A stretch of 64,000 nt of DNA from Aliidiomarina minuta (GCF_003987145.1 NZ_PIPL01000001.1:372001-436000), one strand, 5' to 3'. Counted from the first letter of the stretch, positions 34,333 to 42,831 are shown. The notes: generated by a model from the sequence alone, not told the origin. Numbers and translations: made by a program.

Positions 34333-34764
34333 ATGAATCACGCAAAAGCGAACAAAGCAGATAAGGGTGACTGGAAGGCTCGTTCAAATAGCAATATTAT
34401 TCGACTTGCAATCTGGACAGTATCTTGGGTAGCCGCTATAGCACTGGCAAGATTTGGGCCTGACTATATATGGGGTTCAAACCAGCTCCTCACCGTAGGC
34501 GCTATTCTTCTCAACCTTGGGATCGGCCTCGGATTGATTGTAGCCAATATCCAACACCTGAAAACGTTGGATGAGATGATGCAGAAAATACAACTTGAAG
34601 CTATGGGCATATCACTGGGAATTGGGGTTATAGGAGGCATTGGCTATGCACTGCTGAATGCAAGCAATATCATTTCGATTGATGCAGAAATAGCACATCT
34701 GGTCATTCTGATTGCAGTATCATATCTTGTTGCAATTTTTGTGGGTTACCGGAGGTACCAATGA
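34333..34764 (+). CDS. Four-helix membrane protein paired with XRE regulator
   Basis: 143 aa, hydrophilic N-terminus then four membrane helices (about 26-42, 50-70, 90-108, 118-138). The loop NIQHLKTLDEMMQKIQLEAM is a pattern I recall from small membrane proteins partnered with YozG-like regulators. It overlaps the regulator start by 4 bp. The role may be to hold or signal to the regulator; not proven. Confidence 0.65.
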   Translation: MNHAKANKADKGDWKARSNSNIIRLAIWTVSWVAAIALARFGPDYIWGSNQLLTVGAILLNLGIGLGLIVANIQHLKTLDEMMQKIQLEAMGISLGIGVIGGIGYALLNASNIISIDAEIAHLVILIAVSYLVAIFVGYRRYQ

Positions 34765-34964
34765 AAAATCGATTAAAAGTACTTCGTGCTGAAAGGGACT
34801 TAACCCAGGCTGATCTCGCTACTAAACTAGAAGTTTCTCGTCAGACTATAAATGCTATTGAAACCGGTAAATTCGATCCAAGTTTACCGCTTGCGTTTAA
34901 AATAGCTCGTTTATTTGAAAAGTCGATAGAGGACATTTTCCAGGGCGAAGCCACTATTCAATAA
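34761..34964 (+). CDS. XRE-family HTH regulator (YozG-like)
   Basis: 67 aa, almost entirely a Cro/C1 helix-turn-helix (LRAERDLTQADLATKLEVS to RQTINAIETGKFDPS). The C-terminal LARLFEKSIEDIF-type end (here IARLFEKSIEDIFQ) fits the YozG subfamily. Expected to repress its own operon at the palindrome before 34333. Confidence 0.88.
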   Translation: MKNRLKVLRAERDLTQADLATKLEVSRQTINAIETGKFDPSLPLAFKIARLFEKSIEDIFQGEATIQ

Positions 34965-35306
34965 ATATAAATTTGCTGATAATTTCAAACAAATGAATTT
35001 CAACCCTGAGTTGTTATTGCGACAGATAAAGTCGCAGGCGCGGGATATAGGGGGCGGCGTCGGCCGGCAACATATTCCCGTGACAGGAAGGCAGGACGCA
35101 ATAATAAAGGCATCATTGTACGGATCACTCGCGAGTCCCAGTTGCCAATTTCGCCGAAAAACTCATGTACGAGAGAAATGTTCTAAATTGAGTCCGATTA
35201 AAATAATGTAAAATTATAACCTGGGCACGTCTTTTTCAGGGGTTCTGTCTAAATTCTGAGTACTATACAATCCCGCCTAATTTAACGAGTCTAGGGTGAG
35301 TCTTCG
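34965..35306. other. Intergenic stretch before the DMT transporter gene
   Basis: 342 bp. A 72-codon ORF at 34993-35211 has no ribosome site and no family look. TATACAAT near 35266 may be a -10 for the transporter gene; a good -35 was not found. Confidence 0.4.
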
Positions 35307-36194
35307 ATGGCTTTGAAACAGAATGCGTACTTTTGGGCGTTGCTGGCAGTATTGCTCTGGTCGACGGTGGCGACGGCGTTTAAAATGGCGCTGGATTACC
35401 TCAGTCCCGTTGAGTTGGTGCTCTATGCAACCACGGCGTCCGCGCTGGCGTTGCTCTGTACCTGTGCCGTCCAGAACAAGCTGCATGTCTGTCATCGTGA
35501 ACTTATTAAACGGCCGCTGTTTTATCTGCTGGCCGGCTTAATAAATCCCATTGCTTATTATCTGGTGCTTTTTGGTGCTTACAGCCTGCTGCCAGGCTCT
35601 CAGGCGCAGCCGATTAACTATACCTGGGCCATTTCGCTGACCATTTTGTCGGCCATTTTCCTCAAACGAGCGATACGTCCTGTGGATGCGGTTGCTTGTC
35701 TGTTAGGCTATTTCGGTGTCTTGATTATTGCCACGCAGGGCAACTTAACCAGCTTTCAGTTCGACAGTGGGTTAGGGGTGCTACTGGCCTTGCTATCGAC
35801 CTTCTTGTGGGCCGCGTACTGGATTATCAATGCGAAATCGGAAGTAGACTCGACGGTGTCGCTAACACTGAGCTTTTGCATTGCAACGCTTTTGCTCTGG
35901 GTCTTTGCCGGGCATAGCGTTGATTTTTCGAAGCTGAATGGCATTGCGATAGGTGCTGTGGTGTACATCGGATTGTTTGAAATGGGCATTACCTTTTTAT
36001 TCTGGTCCAAAGCCATGAAACTGGCGACGAATACCTCGGTGATTGCCAACCTGATTTTCCTGTCGCCTTTTATCTCGCTGTGGTTGCTGCATTTTATTCG
36101 CGGTGAAACCATTTATGCCTCTACCATTGTGGGACTGGCCATTATCGTCGGGGCGCTGTTATTGCAACGATTTTCATTTAAGAAAGGAGCCTAG
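35307..36194 (+). CDS. DMT-superfamily (EamA) transporter
   Basis: 295 aa, ten predicted membrane helices as two EamA repeats (repeat 1 begins FWALLAVLLWSTVATAFK; repeat 2 begins GLGVLLALLSTFLWAAYWIIN). Inner-membrane permease or exporter of small metabolites. One base separates it from the M24 peptidase gene, so both are on one transcript; it might export or import the peptide or amino acid linked to that enzyme. Confidence 0.88.
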   Translation: MALKQNAYFWALLAVLLWSTVATAFKMALDYLSPVELVLYATTASALALLCTCAVQNKLHVCHRELIKRPLFYLLAGLINPIAYYLVLFGAYSLLPGSQAQPINYTWAISLTILSAIFLKRAIRPVDAVACLLGYFGVLIIATQGNLTSFQFDSGLGVLLALLSTFLWAAYWIINAKSEVDSTVSLTLSFCIATLLLWVFAGHSVDFSKLNGIAIGAVVYIGLFEMGITFLFWSKAMKLATNTSVIANLIFLSPFISLWLLHFIRGETIYASTIVGLAIIVGALLLQRFSFKKGA

Positions 36195-36195
36195 C

Positions 36196-37404
36196 ATGAC
36201 CTTAGGTGTAGGAATTACCCGTGCAGAAGATGCATTGGATCAGTTAACGGAGATGACGGCGGACGTTGCCCCCATCAGCCTGGAGGAATACCAGGCAAGG
36301 GTAGCTAAAGCGCAGCAGCTGATGCAAACCCATGGGATTGACGCCATGTACCTGAATGCGGGCACCAACCTGGAATATTTTACCGGCTTAAAGTGGTATG
36401 CCAGCGAACGCCTGGTGGGGGCTTTGATTTTGCAGGAAGGGCCGGTGTACTTAATTGCCCCGGCATTTGAGGAAGGCTCGCTAACGCAGGCGATGAAGCT
36501 GCCGCTGCAAAGCCTGTTATGGGAAGAGCACGAAGCGCCTACCGACACGCTGCTGGACTTTCTTGATACCGAGCTAGGCAATGATTATCAACTAGCTATC
36601 GATGAGTCTACAGCCTACTCAATAGTGGCTAAACTGGAAAAGCGTAAACCTGCGCATTCCATTTGCGATGCGGTGGTAGTGACCGCGGAATGCCGCATGC
36701 ATAAATCGGCAGCGGAGCTGAAGCTTATTCAAACAGCTATGGATATGACGCTGAAGGTTCATCAAGCGGTGGGTTCTATGTTGCATGAAGGCATTGCCGC
36801 CTCTGAGGTGAAAGCTTTCATTCATGAGGCCCATAAGCGGGTAGGGGCGCCGGGTTCTTTTTTCTGTATCGTGCTGTTCGGGCAAGCCACGGCTTATCCT
36901 CATGGCGTCAATTATGATCAGAACCTGCAGAAAAACGATTGGGTATTGATTGATACCGGCTGCAAACTGCATGGCTATCACTCGGATATTACCCGCACCT
37001 ATGCCTTTGGCACGCCAACTGATGCACAACGTGAGTTCTGGGACCATGAGCGAGCATTGCAGCAGGCGGCTTTTGATGCGGCGAAGCCAGGCGTCACTTG
37101 TGAGGCGGTTGATCAGGCGGTGCGTGATGAGCTTAAACGACTCAATCTGGCTGCTGACTACAAACTACCGGGCGTACCACACCGCACGGGACATGGTATT
37201 GGCATGGATTTGCACGAATGGCCTTACCTGGTCGGTGGCGATACTACCCAGCTTGCCCCCGGTATGTGCTTTAGTAACGAGCCCATGGTGATTAACCCAG
37301 AGCAGTTCGGCGTGCGCCTGGAAGATCATTTCTACATCACCGCAGAAGGCGCTAAGTGGTTTACCCAACCTTCGGAGTCGGTTGATAATCCTTTTAATCT
37401 GTAA
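36196..37404 (+). CDS. M24-family metallopeptidase (Xaa-Pro aminopeptidase type)
   Basis: 402 aa. A creatinase-like N-domain is followed by the pita-bread peptidase fold with five metal ligands: two Asp in DTGCKLHGYHSDITRTY, His in HRTGHGIGMDLHE, Glu in SNEPMV and Glu in RLEDHFYI. The start is at 36196 (AAGGAG 6-8 bp upstream), not at the in-frame ORF start within the transporter gene. Probably cleaves the N-terminal residue before proline in dipeptides or short peptides. Confidence 0.9.
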   Translation: MTLGVGITRAEDALDQLTEMTADVAPISLEEYQARVAKAQQLMQTHGIDAMYLNAGTNLEYFTGLKWYASERLVGALILQEGPVYLIAPAFEEGSLTQAMKLPLQSLLWEEHEAPTDTLLDFLDTELGNDYQLAIDESTAYSIVAKLEKRKPAHSICDAVVVTAECRMHKSAAELKLIQTAMDMTLKVHQAVGSMLHEGIAASEVKAFIHEAHKRVGAPGSFFCIVLFGQATAYPHGVNYDQNLQKNDWVLIDTGCKLHGYHSDITRTYAFGTPTDAQREFWDHERALQQAAFDAAKPGVTCEAVDQAVRDELKRLNLAADYKLPGVPHRTGHGIGMDLHEWPYLVGGDTTQLAPGMCFSNEPMVINPEQFGVRLEDHFYITAEGAKWFTQPSESVDNPFNL

Positions 37405-37414
37405 TTAGAATACG

Positions 37415-37450
37415 GGTTACTTTCTTATTGTTGCCAGAAAGTAGCCTTTT
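37415..37450. terminator. Terminator between convergent genes
   Basis: An 11-bp stem (GGTTACTTTCT with AGAAAGTAGCC, one G-U) and TTTT on the + side. It serves the M24 peptidase and meets the end of the DUF2938 gene. Confidence 0.72.
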
Positions 37451-37941
37451 CACACCGCATTAAAAAATTGCACAAGCATAGCGGACGCATATAAGCCGAG
37501 ACCAAACACAGCATGTGTTATGAGGCTCTGTAACCGGGCCGCATTGGGGCTTGGTGTTCGCGACGCCGCGATACCTGCGCCCATAGCCGGTTGCATGATA
37601 AGAAAAGGGGCGGCAATCGACCCTATGCCAATAATCATCGCAGGACCAATCCTTGGTGCCTGCAGCCAGGACTCTCCCCAGATAGCAATCAATAAGGCGG
37701 CAAAGGCAATGCCGGTCAGGTAGTGAATTAACCATCCTAAGCCCTGTTCTCCCTTCACTGGAGCTGCTGAGCCAATAGAATTGTGACGAAACTTGCCTTG
37801 TGCCATATGACCTGTCCAGCGTCCTAACATGCCATAACTAGCCTTAGGGATGCCGAACAATGGCTGACGCAGAATGCCCCATAAGTCCATTAAGGTCGTT
37901 GCGCCTATGCCTATGAATACAATGATTAGTAAGTTATTCAT
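37450..37941 (-). CDS. DUF2938-family membrane protein
   Basis: 163 aa, four membrane helices. The family signature is in TTLMDLWGILRQPLFGIP, the GRWTGHMAQGKFRHNSI segment and the LGWLIHYLTGIAFA segment. Function of the family is unknown. It is expressed from the MerR-type promoter at 37980-38010 and is probably activated by the divergent MerR regulator. Confidence 0.88.
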   Translation of the reverse strand: MNNLLIIVFIGIGATTLMDLWGILRQPLFGIPKASYGMLGRWTGHMAQGKFRHNSIGSAAPVKGEQGLGWLIHYLTGIAFAALLIAIWGESWLQAPRIGPAMIIGIGSIAAPFLIMQPAMGAGIAASRTPSPNAARLQSLITHAVFGLGLYASAMLVQFFNAV

Positions 37942-37979
37942 AATATTTCCTTAAGTTGTCATAGTTTCAAACCAGTGGT

Positions 37980-38010
37980 AGCTTACAACTTGAAGTTAAC
38001 TTCAAGTCAA
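37980..38010 (-). promoter_or_regulatory. MerR-type promoter with 20-bp perfect palindrome
   Basis: Read on the - strand: -35 TTGACT, a 19-bp spacer and -10 TAAGCT. The spacer lies within the perfect palindrome ACTTGAAGTTAACTTCAAGT (37988-38007). Over-long 19-bp spacers with a central dyad are the hallmark of promoters activated by MerR-family proteins by DNA untwisting. It faces the DUF2938 gene. Confidence 0.85.
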
Positions 38011-38021
38011 GTGGGGTAGAT

Positions 38022-38441
38022 ATGGATATTTCTAAAGTAGCTAAACAGTCAGCGGTGCCGGCTTCGACGTTGCGTTTTTATGAGAAGAAGGGGCTGATTC
38101 AGTCAAGCGGCAGACAGGGCATACGAAGACAGTTTGCTCCCAGCGTATTTGAGCGCCTGGCTCTTATTGCTCTGGGGCGTTCGGCGGGTTTTTCTTTAGA
38201 TGAAATTGTGCAGATGTTAGGTACGGATAAGCATCCGCAGATTGATCGACAAGCCTTGTCAGATAAAGCGGAAGAACTGGATAGTAGTATTCGAAAATTA
38301 ACCGCCATGCGAGATGGACTTCGACATGCGGCGGTCTGCTCAGCGCCAAGCCATCTGGAATGTCCAAAATTCCGCCGCCTGATGAGCTTAGCCGCCTCGG
38401 GCGCTATTGGTATTAACAGGGAGGAGCGAATAAACCGCTAG
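38022..38441 (+). CDS. MerR-family transcriptional activator
   Basis: 139 aa. The N-terminal winged HTH (DISKVAKQSAVPASTLRFYEKKGL) is followed by the coiled dimer helix and two cysteines (AVCSAPSHLECPKFR) that could sense a metal or redox signal. It is divergent from the DUF2938 gene with the operator between them. The inducer cannot be told from sequence. Confidence 0.9.
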   Translation: MDISKVAKQSAVPASTLRFYEKKGLIQSSGRQGIRRQFAPSVFERLALIALGRSAGFSLDEIVQMLGTDKHPQIDRQALSDKAEELDSSIRKLTAMRDGLRHAAVCSAPSHLECPKFRRLMSLAASGAIGINREERINR

Positions 38442-38447
38442 GTCGTA

Positions 38448-38756
38448 TTGGTCTCCGAGGGAGAATATATAGACATAATTATCGTCAAACTTTTAAATAA
38501 TGCGGGCTTTTACGACAGCAGGCAATTGCGCCGGGATAAGGAAGCTATACTAGTTAGCCGGTTCGAGGAGACAAGCTCGAATACGACTCAATTGCCTGAG
38601 ATAGAAGGTACTGACTGGAAAGCTGTGGCGCGATTCTATATGACTGTTCAGCAAGGTATGTCGATTCAGGCAAGCGATGGAGTCGAATATAACGATCTGT
38701 TGAGCATTGCTGACAGCGCAATGGCAGCTTGGGACGATTTGGTCAAACGAAGCTAG
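38448..38756 (+). pseudogene. TetR/AcrR regulator, C-terminal remnant
   Basis: About 100 codons. The end (AVARFYMTVQQGMSIQASDGVEYNDLLSIADSAMAAW) is the ligand/dimer domain typical of many TetR regulators (named by its ends AVARFY to AMAAW). The N-terminal helix-turn-helix is missing: the frame opens directly behind the merR stop. It would not bind DNA. With the SDR remnant downstream it looks like what is left of a TetR-SDR gene pair. Confidence 0.72.
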
Positions 38757-38865
38757 TTAGGCAAACATAGCAAGATTCGGGTCGGCAGCCTGAGGGTGGC
38801 TTATTACTATTGACTCTCTATTTAAGTATCTATTCATTAAGAACAGAGTCAGAGAGGTCAATTAT

Positions 38866-38973
38866 ATGAACACACTCAAAAACAAGGTTGCTATCGTGAC
38901 TGGCGCTAGTGCAGGTATCGGCCGTGAAACAGCGTGGCTGTTAAATGGCGGCGTATCTATAAATCGCGTCTGA
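38866..38973 (+). pseudogene. Short-chain dehydrogenase, N-terminal remnant
   Basis: 35 codons starting MNTLKNKVAIVTGASAGIGR, the SDR nucleotide-binding motif TGxxxGIG, then a switch to unrelated sequence and a stop. The rest of the gene (about 210 codons) is gone; the Ada-like gene follows 11 bp later. A deletion probably fused the two. Confidence 0.75.
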
Positions 38974-38984
38974 GAGGCTTTGTT

Positions 38985-39827
38985 ATGTCTGACTATGATC
39001 GAATCGAAAGCGCGATGGCTTACCTGGTGGATAGGGCGGCTGAACAGCCTGGTTTGGAGCAAGTCGCCGCTCATGTGCACCTGAGCCCCTACCATTTCCA
39101 ACGGCTTTTTTGTCGGTGGGCAGGTACAACGCCGAAGCGTTTTTTGCAGGCCCTGACATTAGAGCGGGGGAAAGGATTGCTGGATAAATCGCTGTCCTTG
39201 CTTGAAGTTTCACATGAACTTGGATTAAGTGGCAGCTCAAGATTGCATGATCATTTTGTGCAGCTGGAAGCAGTCACCCCGGGCGAGTATAAGAATCAAG
39301 GAAAGCAGTTACAAATAGAGTACGGTGTACATTCGACGCCACTGGGGCCTATGTTTGTGGCAGTCACTCAACGAGGTGTTTGCCGGGCTGAGTTCATGGA
39401 CTTTAACAGCAAGGAAGAACTTCTGGATGAGTTGCATAAGGCCTGGCCTTTCAGCTCAATTACGGAAAACGTTTCATCTACGTGCCATGTTATTGATGCA
39501 TTTTTTAACCGTAAGGTAGCTTTTAAGCAGGGCCCAATGTCGGTCCATGTTGCGGGGACTAATTTCCAGATAGCAGTGTGGCGGGCCTTGTTAAAAATAC
39601 CTCCGGGCGCCGTTGCGAGCTATACCCAAGTAGCTGAGTCGCTGGGCGCTCCTAAGGCTGCAAGAGCCGTTGGTAACGCCATTGGCTCAAACCCGGTTGC
39701 TTTATTGATTCCCTGTCACCGGGTTATACAACAAAGTGGGGCGCTTGGCGGTTACCGCTGGGGCCCTACCAAGAAATTCATGGTACAAACCTGGGAAAGA
39801 ATGCGCGATGATCCGATCATGCTATAA
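38985..39827 (+). CDS. Ada-like AraC-HTH / O6-methylguanine-DNA methyltransferase
   Basis: 280 aa. The N-terminal AraC-type HTH (AAHVHLSPYHFQRLFCRWAG, residues about 25-45) is joined to a C-terminal methyltransferase whose active site is the IPCHRVI motif (Cys near 245) followed by GALGGYRWG. It lacks the zinc-bound N-terminal Cys domain of E. coli Ada. It repairs O6-alkylguanine by suicide transfer and may regulate itself. The start at 38985 has GAGAGG upstream; an ORF start at 38934 overlaps the SDR remnant. Confidence 0.92.
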   Translation: MSDYDRIESAMAYLVDRAAEQPGLEQVAAHVHLSPYHFQRLFCRWAGTTPKRFLQALTLERGKGLLDKSLSLLEVSHELGLSGSSRLHDHFVQLEAVTPGEYKNQGKQLQIEYGVHSTPLGPMFVAVTQRGVCRAEFMDFNSKEELLDELHKAWPFSSITENVSSTCHVIDAFFNRKVAFKQGPMSVHVAGTNFQIAVWRALLKIPPGAVASYTQVAESLGAPKAARAVGNAIGSNPVALLIPCHRVIQQSGALGGYRWGPTKKFMVQTWERMRDDPIML

Positions 39828-39923
39828 CAACGGCATGCAACCGATGTTTATATCCCGGGTGGCTTTCCGACTTCAGTGTGTCAATCAGCAACAGGGCTAG
39901 GTTTATGTCTTTTAGTTGAAATC

Positions 39924-40020
39924 TCAGCTGTCCCGGTCGGCTGAAAGCGTCAGGCTTTTCTGCTCCTCCAATACACGAAGCCGCTCGTTCAATACCTGAT
40001 TAATAGAGACATAAGCACTG
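39924..40020 (-). pseudogene. C-terminal fragment of an unidentified protein
   Basis: On the - strand an open stretch reads YVSINQVLNERLRVLEEQ, then KSLTLSADRDS and a stop, looking like the helical tail of a protein. It ends abruptly where the LysR remnant begins on the other strand, consistent with a deletion joint near 40020. The 195-bp gap from 39828 holds nothing else. Confidence 0.4.
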
Positions 40021-40022
40021 CT

Positions 40023-40625
40023 GCCCGCATGTTGTTGCGCCATGTTATTCCGGTTTTGCAGCAAGAATTTCCGGATATTGAAGTTGACCTTGTCACTGAA
40101 GGTAGTCTGGTAGATATAGTGGCGGAGGGCTTTGATGCGGGCATCCGTTTGGGCGAAGATGTGCCGCAGGATATGATTGCTGTGCGCTTTGGTCCACAGA
40201 TCCGATTCCTGGCCGTTGCGTCACCCGCTTACCTGGCGGCAAATCCGCCACCGCAAAGCCCTGATGGCTTACAAAAGCACCGCTGTATCCGTCATCGTCT
40301 ACCCAGTGGCAAACTTTATCGCTGGGAATTTGCAAAGGACAGTGAAGAGGTTGCGGTCGAGGTACATGGCAGCATCACCCTGGACCATCTGAACCTGATG
40401 GCGGAGGCCGCAGCGGCTGACATGGGTATTGCCTATCTGCCTGACCTGGTGGCTGGGCCTTATCTACAACAAGGCAAGTTAGTGCCTGTATTATCGGATT
40501 GGTGCCCCCAGGGGCCGGGGCTTTGCATTTATTACCCAGGCCACCGGCATGTGCCAGCGCCATTGCGCGCTTTTCTGGATGTGCTCAAAGAGGTGGAAAT
40601 TCCTGCTCCGCAACTGACTCAGTAG
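40023..40625 (+). pseudogene. LysR-family regulator, substrate-binding domain only
   Basis: About 200 codons (RHVIPVLQQEFPDIEVDLVT, EGFDAGIRLGEDVPQDM, MGIAYLPDLVAGPYL) that match the effector domain of LysR regulators of the DsdC/CrgA-like type. The first about 100 residues, including the helix-turn-helix, are absent. A Met at 40029 opens an ORF, but no ribosome site is evident. Probably non-functional. Confidence 0.78.
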
Positions 40626-40674
40626 CGATGTTACAGAGCGTATTTTCATACTATGTGTATCAGGAGCACCTATT

Positions 40675-40929
40675 ATGAGCATGCACCGAAAAACTATTAC
40701 CTTGACTGAGCAACAGGACAGCTGGGTAAAGGGCCAGATTGAAAGCGGTCATTTCGGCAATGATAGCGAGTATATTCGCCATCTCATCAGGCGAGACCAG
40801 CAGGCTCAGGAACGTCTTGTCACTTTGAGAGAAGCTCTGACTGCAGGTGAATTAAACGGGAAAGCTCAGCCGCTCGATATATCGGCTATTAAAGAGACCG
40901 CCCGTAAGCAGATGAAGGCGGTTGAATAG
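40675..40929 (+). CDS. ParD-family antitoxin
   Basis: 84 aa ribbon-helix-helix antitoxin (RKTITLTEQQDSWVKGQIES, then YIRHLIRRDQQ). AGGAG lies 9 bp before the ATG. Its stop overlaps the ParE GTG start by one base. It appears intact, while the toxin is damaged. Confidence 0.88.
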   Translation: MSMHRKTITLTEQQDSWVKGQIESGHFGNDSEYIRHLIRRDQQAQERLVTLREALTAGELNGKAQPLDISAIKETARKQMKAVE

Positions 40930-41213
40930 TGTTTCAGCTGAGTGTCACGCCGAGGGCGAATTCAGACCTTACTGGAATTTGGCTATACCCCTGTGAAGAA
41001 TGGGGTGCAGAGCAAGCAGATAAATACCTGGATCAGTTGGCGGCCGGAATGAAACAGCTGATGAGTCATCCTTCATTAGGTACGAACTACGCCCATGTTC
41101 TGCCTGGATATCGCACTCGCCAGGCAGTGCATATTTTACGGGCAAATGTGCGCCGCAGTAGTCAGGAACAGAGTGCTGGATATATGCTGCGGCAGGTAAC
41201 ACATAATAGGTAG
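40929..41213 (+). pseudogene. ParE-family toxin with frameshifted C-terminus
   Basis: The first 62 residues (QLSVTPRANSDLTGIWLYP, then HPSLGTNYAHVLPGYR) match ParE. After GYR the frame reads unrelated TRQAVHILRANVRR, while the +1 frame contains RNRVLDICCGR, similar to the normal ParE end (RVLHxxMDAxRH). At least one indel near 41117 has destroyed the C-terminal strand, and further changes follow. Probably an inactive toxin. Confidence 0.7.
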
Positions 41214-41268
41214 ACCCGCTGATGGTAAGCTTTAGCATGCAGGCTTTGTGCATTATTAAGGACAGAAA

Positions 41269-41541
41269 ATGATACGTGAATTTATGGCTTCAGATATGGA
41301 AAGTGTTTTGAATATCTGGCTGGAGTCTTCGGTTAAGGCACATGACTTTGTTGATCGTGAATTCTGGGAATCTAAACTGGATGATATGAGAAATATCTAT
41401 ATCCCGGCCTCAGAAACTTATGTCTATAAAGAGAATAAGAAAAGCGTGGAGTTTTATAAACGCTGCGGTTTTCAGTTAGTTTCCGAGAAAGAAGACCCGC
41501 ATACAGGACATCTTGAGCTAGTAATGGAGTATCACTCATAA
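41269..41541 (+). pseudogene. GNAT acetyltransferase with internal deletion
   Basis: 90 aa. The ends are typical GNAT (IREFMASDMESVLNIWLES and KSVEFYKRCGFQLVSEKED), but the central 50-55 residues carrying the acetyl-CoA loop (Q/RxxGxG/A) are absent: ASETYVY joins KENKKSVEF in frame. It cannot bind CoA in the normal way. Confidence 0.72.
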
Positions 41542-41559
41542 CAAAGCCTGTTTAGCCAA

Positions 41560-42138
41560 CTATGCAGGCTCTTTTAAAAAGCCGGATGCCAGGAGCTGAA
41601 AGGCTTCGACAGCTTTAGGGGTAACTTCCTTTGGATTGTCGCTGGCGGCAATCCAAAGTGCTGCATTGAGCGCGGCGCCACTGAGTAGCCTGGCAGCTGC
41701 TTCTGTATCCATGGGTTTCATAACGCCTTGTGCAACCAGCTGCCGGACCCTTTGCTGGGTGACTTCCAGACAACTGCTCTGGCTGGGCCATTGTGACGGG
41801 TCGCCCAGTACGGCGGGGCCTTCCAGCAATACGATGCGTTGCACTTCAGGATCCAGAGCCATACGTATATAGGCGACGCCTTCGGCAAGCAAGCCTTGCC
41901 ATAAATCCTTAGTGTCTGCGCCCATATCTTGTGCGCGCAGGGCCATTTCAGTGTCAATTTGCTCTACAACAGCGGCGAAAAGGCCTCGTTTATTGCCGAA
42001 GTTGTGATACAAAGCGCCTCTGGTTAATCCTACTTCTGCAGTAAGATCGTCCATGGAAGCGGCGGCATAGCCTTTTTCAGCAAAGGCTTTTCTGGCCGCT
42101 GGTGGTTGTACATTCGACGATATTGTCGACGTGACCAC
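41560..42138 (-). pseudogene. TetR-family regulator with replaced N-terminus
   Basis: The body is good TetR (AARKAFAEKGYAAASMDDLTAEVGLTRGALYHNFGNK, named here by its ends AARKAF to YHNFGNK, plus a normal ligand domain). The first helix is missing. The residues upstream (MVTSTISSNVQPP) are encoded antisense to a RidA fragment, so the natural start is lost. It may still be translated from an internal codon, but the first DNA-binding helix is incomplete. Confidence 0.68.
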
Positions 42139-42292
42139 CTTTCATACCGATCCAGAAAACCAGCTGGATACTATTATGGAAATAAAACAAAAAGTGTTCA
42201 GCGCACCGCCTTACCCAAACTGGACGGCTATAGGTGTGAACTGGTTAGCGGGTTTCGATTTTGAAATTAAGGTGATCGCCCGTATTCCTTAA
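42092..42292 (+). pseudogene. RidA-family protein, C-terminal remnant
   Basis: The frame LAAGGCTFDDIVDVTTFHTD, then PPYPNWTAIGVNWLAGFDFE and IKVIARIP, is the C-terminal half of RidA/YjgF proteins, ending in a proper stop at 42290-42292. The N-terminal half and the intergenic region towards the divergent TetR gene are gone. Confidence 0.75.
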
Positions 42293-42375
42293 CCTGGTAT
42301 TGAACTTTGAAAAGTAGCTTATGTATAAAAAAGAGCTAATATAAGTGCTGAATATAGCGCTTTTTAGAGTTCATT

Positions 42376-42627
42376 ATGCGCCAGGTACTAGCCGAATTTT
42401 CTGTAAGTATTTCAGAGTTAAAGAAAAACCCGTCAGCTTTACTTTCTCAGGCAAGTGGCTCGCCTATTGCAGTTTTAAACCATAATAAGCCGGCGGCTTA
42501 CCTTGTCCCCGCAGAAACCTATGAGGCTCTGATGGAGATGATTGAAGACTATGAGTTGACGCAGTTAGTGGAAGAGCGTCGCGGTGAGAAAGATAAAGCG
42601 ATAGCGGTATCTCTGGATGAGTTATAA
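42376..42627 (+). CDS. Phd/YefM-family antitoxin
   Basis: 83 aa (FSVSISELKKNPSALLSQAS, then AVLNHNKPAAYLVPAETYE), a clear Phd/YefM fold. It overlaps the toxin start by 11 bp. It seems intact next to a broken toxin. Confidence 0.88.
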   Translation: MRQVLAEFSVSISELKKNPSALLSQASGSPIAVLNHNKPAAYLVPAETYEALMEMIEDYELTQLVEERRGEKDKAIAVSLDEL

Positions 42628-42831
42628 GCTGAAATTTATTCCTGTTGCTCTTAAAGAATGGGGGAAACTAGGAGCGCCTATCTAGAGCCAGTTTAAAAAG
42701 AAGCTGGCAGAGCGATTGAAAAATCCGCGGGTTCCAGCTGATAAGCTTAGTGTCTATGATTCGGTCTATAAAATTAAGCTTCGCTCTGCAGGCTTTCGAT
42801 TAATATATGAAGTCGTGGGTGAGGACGAACA
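42617..42831 (+). pseudogene. RelE-family toxin with nonsense codon
   Basis: MSYKLKFIPVALKEWGKLGAPI is followed by TAG (42683-42685), then in the same frame SQFKKKLAERLKNPRVPAD and YKIKLRSAGFRLIYEVV, the standard RelE core. The catalytic end is missing: after EVVGEDEQ the frame runs into another protein. Confidence 0.78.

Noticed and set aside
34993..35211. 72-codon ORF downstream of the XRE gene
   Set aside because: No ribosome site, composition like intergenic DNA, no recognisable motif.
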